From positions 50,866-114,865 of the forward strand of contig NW_004086455.1 in the NCBI RefSeq assembly GCF_000220395.1: DNA of 64,000 bases, in the 5' to 3' direction. The translations under genes were made by a program, and so were the position numbers. Below, piece after piece: positions 61,982 to 64,000 of this stretch. Below the pieces are notes generated by a model. That model ran no database searches and was not told where the DNA came from. It saw only the letters and a program-made list of their open reading frames with translations. Position 1 is the stretch's first letter. Each line of letters starts with the position of its first letter. Source of the DNA: Ichthyophthirius multifiliis (taxonomy: Eukaryota > Ciliophora > Oligohymenophorea > Hymenostomatida).

Positions 61982-62779
61982 TTGATATGTATTAGAGTAT
62001 TAGATTTTTTTTTTTTTATTTTATTTTATTTTATGTTTTTTTTTTTTTTTTTTTAAGGTTTTTATATTTTAAAATATTATTTAATTTTTGGTTTTTTAAA
62101 AATTATTCTTGAAGTAATTTTTGTTTTTTGCAAATTTAATTTAAAATTAACAAAAATATAAAAAAAATTAAGAGAAGAAAATTAAAAATTTATTAATGTA
62201 ATATTTTCACCTTTTCATAAATATAAAAGAAAATAAAAAAGTATACTTTTATTTCATTATATTTATTAATTAAATAATAGATATTAATATAATTATATAA
62301 AAAAGGATCTATCTTTATATATTTAATCTATAATAATTTTACCTTTAACTATTTTTAATTTAAATATTATATTATTAATACTAATTTACTTAGAAATAAT
62401 TTGGGAGATAAGAAATGTATTTAAAAATAATGATTTTTTTAATTTATATTAAACAATAAATCATTTATCTTAATTTATTAAAATAAAAAATAAAAGCTTA
62501 TTATAAAATTTTACTTTTTTTTGTAAAAAAATATCTATTTTAAAAAACTAAATAAAATAAATTAAACTGAAAAAATATGAAGCAATAAATTATAAATTTA
62601 ATTTAAACATATCCATCATAAACAATATAATAAATTCAAATATAAATTTAATAAAATAAATATTTAATAAACTAAATTTATTTATTATTAATATCAAAAT
62701 ATATTATTAATAAAGAAAAGAACATTAATATTAATACTATTAACAAAATAAACACATAATTATTATAATCCTTAAAAAA
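61982..62779. other. AT-rich gap
   Basis: Begins with two T-runs of 11 and 16 bases (62008-62056 region); otherwise A/T sequence without visible genes. Confidence 0.55.
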
Positions 62780-62789
62780 TATTTTTTTC

Positions 62790-63870
62790 AGCTCTAATTA
62801 AATAAAGAAAAGATTATTAAAGTGATCATACTGTTTTTTTATTTAAATATGTAAACAGGTAAGCAAAAAAGGTGCATAGAATCAATTAAAATATAAATAA
62901 TAAAAAAAAAATACAAAAAACGAATAAGCAATTGTATTCACTAAAATAAATAACTCAAATAATAATTTCCATAAAAAAATATATATCATAATAAAATATA
63001 ATAATATAATAAATTTAATAATATTTAATAAAGATAAGATAGCTTAAAGATGTTTTACTCCTTTTTAATAATATTATGATTTATTAACATATAGCTCTAT
63101 ATTAATATATCAATATATCATTTAAAAATAAACTTTTATAAGCAAAAGTGGAAAACATAAGTTAAATAAATAATAATAAGTAGAAAATTAAGCCAATTTA
63201 TAAAATTTATAAGAACGAAAGAAGTAACAGAAAGAAAAGTGAAATAAAAATAATATTTTAAAAGAGAACTTTTGAATATTAATCATAACATAATTTTTCT
63301 CGATAGGAAAATGATGTTAATGCGATTTCAGAAAATAATAAAGGTATTATTTTTAAAGAATTTTTTTATAAAATTAATCTATTAAATATCAATAATAATA
63401 GCTATAAAAAATAGTAGAATATTAATATATTTTACAAAAAGAAATTAAAAAATTTTATTAATAAAAATATATATAATAAAATTTAGAAATACAAATAAAT
63501 AAAATTAAAAAAATAAATAAATATTTTTTAAAAATGAAAAATACAAGTTCAAATATTCTATTTATAATAAAATAATTTTATTTAATAAATTATAAGAGTA
63601 AACTTAAAATGTGTGAAAATATATACAAAAACTATTTTTTTTTATAATTATGTGATTAAAAATAAAACTAATTATTAATAAAATATTAAAAAAATTAAAA
63701 TATATTTATAAATATATATTAACTTAATAAAAAAATTCTATTGTAATATAAAATATATAGAAAATAATAAAATACTATTATTTAATAACTAGGCTTGTTT
63801 TAAAATCGGATAAATAGAAGATTTACTTGGAAAAAGTCATTTTTTTATATAAGATGCTGAAAATAGAAAA
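62790..63870 (+). CDS. Exons of an unidentified gene at the right edge (partial)
   Basis: Three plus-strand blocks look like exons with GT/AG edges. Bases 62792-62857 (after TTTTTTTCAG, before GTAAGC) read LQLNKEKIIKVIILFFYLN. Bases 63110-63349 read KVENISQINNNKQKIKPIYK, then KNERSNRKKSEIKIIF and ending ENDVNAISENNK before GTATTA. Bases 63793-63870 (after AACTAG, before GTAATT) read ACFKIGQIEDLLGKSHFFIQ. They are separated by pure A/T introns larger than usual. No family is recognised, and the link between the blocks is an inference. The gene probably continues past 64000. Confidence 0.35.
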
Positions 63871-64000
63871 TATGTAATTATAAAATAATAAATTATAAAA
63901 AAACTATAATATATATTATTATTTATTATGTTTTAGTTTAAAATTTTGATTAATAAATATTTAATTTTTTTTTAATTATTTAAGATTTTTAAAATAAAAT

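Overview
The window is macronuclear-type DNA from a ciliate that reads TAA and TAG as glutamine and uses only TGA as stop (translation table 6). The direct evidence is a set of genes that make sense only under that code: PUS1-type pseudouridine synthase (34705-35829, 374 codons with no break), an AGC kinase, a polycystin-like channel frame of 767 codons, PEX13, a centrin and a Tctex1 dynein light chain. The extreme AT content, tiny GT..AG introns (mostly 40-110 bases) and Asn/Gln/Lys-rich proteins fit an oligohymenophorean such as Ichthyophthirius or a Tetrahymena relative; naming the genus is an inference. Because most true genes contain TAA or TAG codons, standard-code ORFs here are nearly all fragments.

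Layout. 1-9.5 kb, all minus strand: a C2H2 zinc-finger protein with an N/Q-rich tail, a decayed tubulin-tyrosine-ligase-like gene, a type I membrane protein, an unidentified membrane protein and a large alpha/beta hydrolase with an N/Q-rich extension. 10-17.5 kb: PEX13 (+), a centrin (-), the U3 snoRNP WD40 protein UTP13/TBL3 (-), a mitochondrial-type TPR protein (+) and an RNF170-like RING/DUF1232 membrane protein (+). 17.6-25.6 kb, minus strand: a helical protein of unknown role, a degenerate superfamily 1 helicase, a coiled-coil protein and two N/S/Q-rich proteins, with two related palindromic elements between them. 26.2-30.7 kb: two nearly identical copies of a 2OG-Fe(II) oxygenase gene in inverted orientation around a 2 kb spacer; the left copy contains a 21-N gap. 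32.5-41.2 kb, plus strand: a leucine-rich-repeat protein, PUS1, a small zinc-finger protein and an AGC kinase. 44-48.8 kb, plus strand: a type I membrane protein and a long coiled-coil protein. 50.6-64 kb: Tctex1 light chain (-), a small 87-residue gene (-), a polycystin-like channel (+), a CCCH zinc-finger protein (-), Asterix/WDR83OS (+), a DUF4602/C1orf131-like protein (+), a DEAD-box helicase with an N/Q tail (-), and exons of a gene that probably leaves the window on the right (+). Between genes lie near-pure A/T stretches and (AT)n microsatellites.

There is no operon logic; these are dispersed eukaryotic genes. Functional themes are cilia/basal body (centrin, Tctex1, polycystin-like channel), ribosome/RNA work (UTP13, DUF4602, PUS1, DEAD-box) and membrane biogenesis (PEX13, Asterix, RNF170). 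Two things deserve attention: a recurrent one-base shortfall in A/T homopolymers that breaks many otherwise good genes, and the inverted duplication/palindromic elements of 22-31 kb. Exact starts, splice sites and ends were worked out by eye; where total length comes to a multiple of three I say so.
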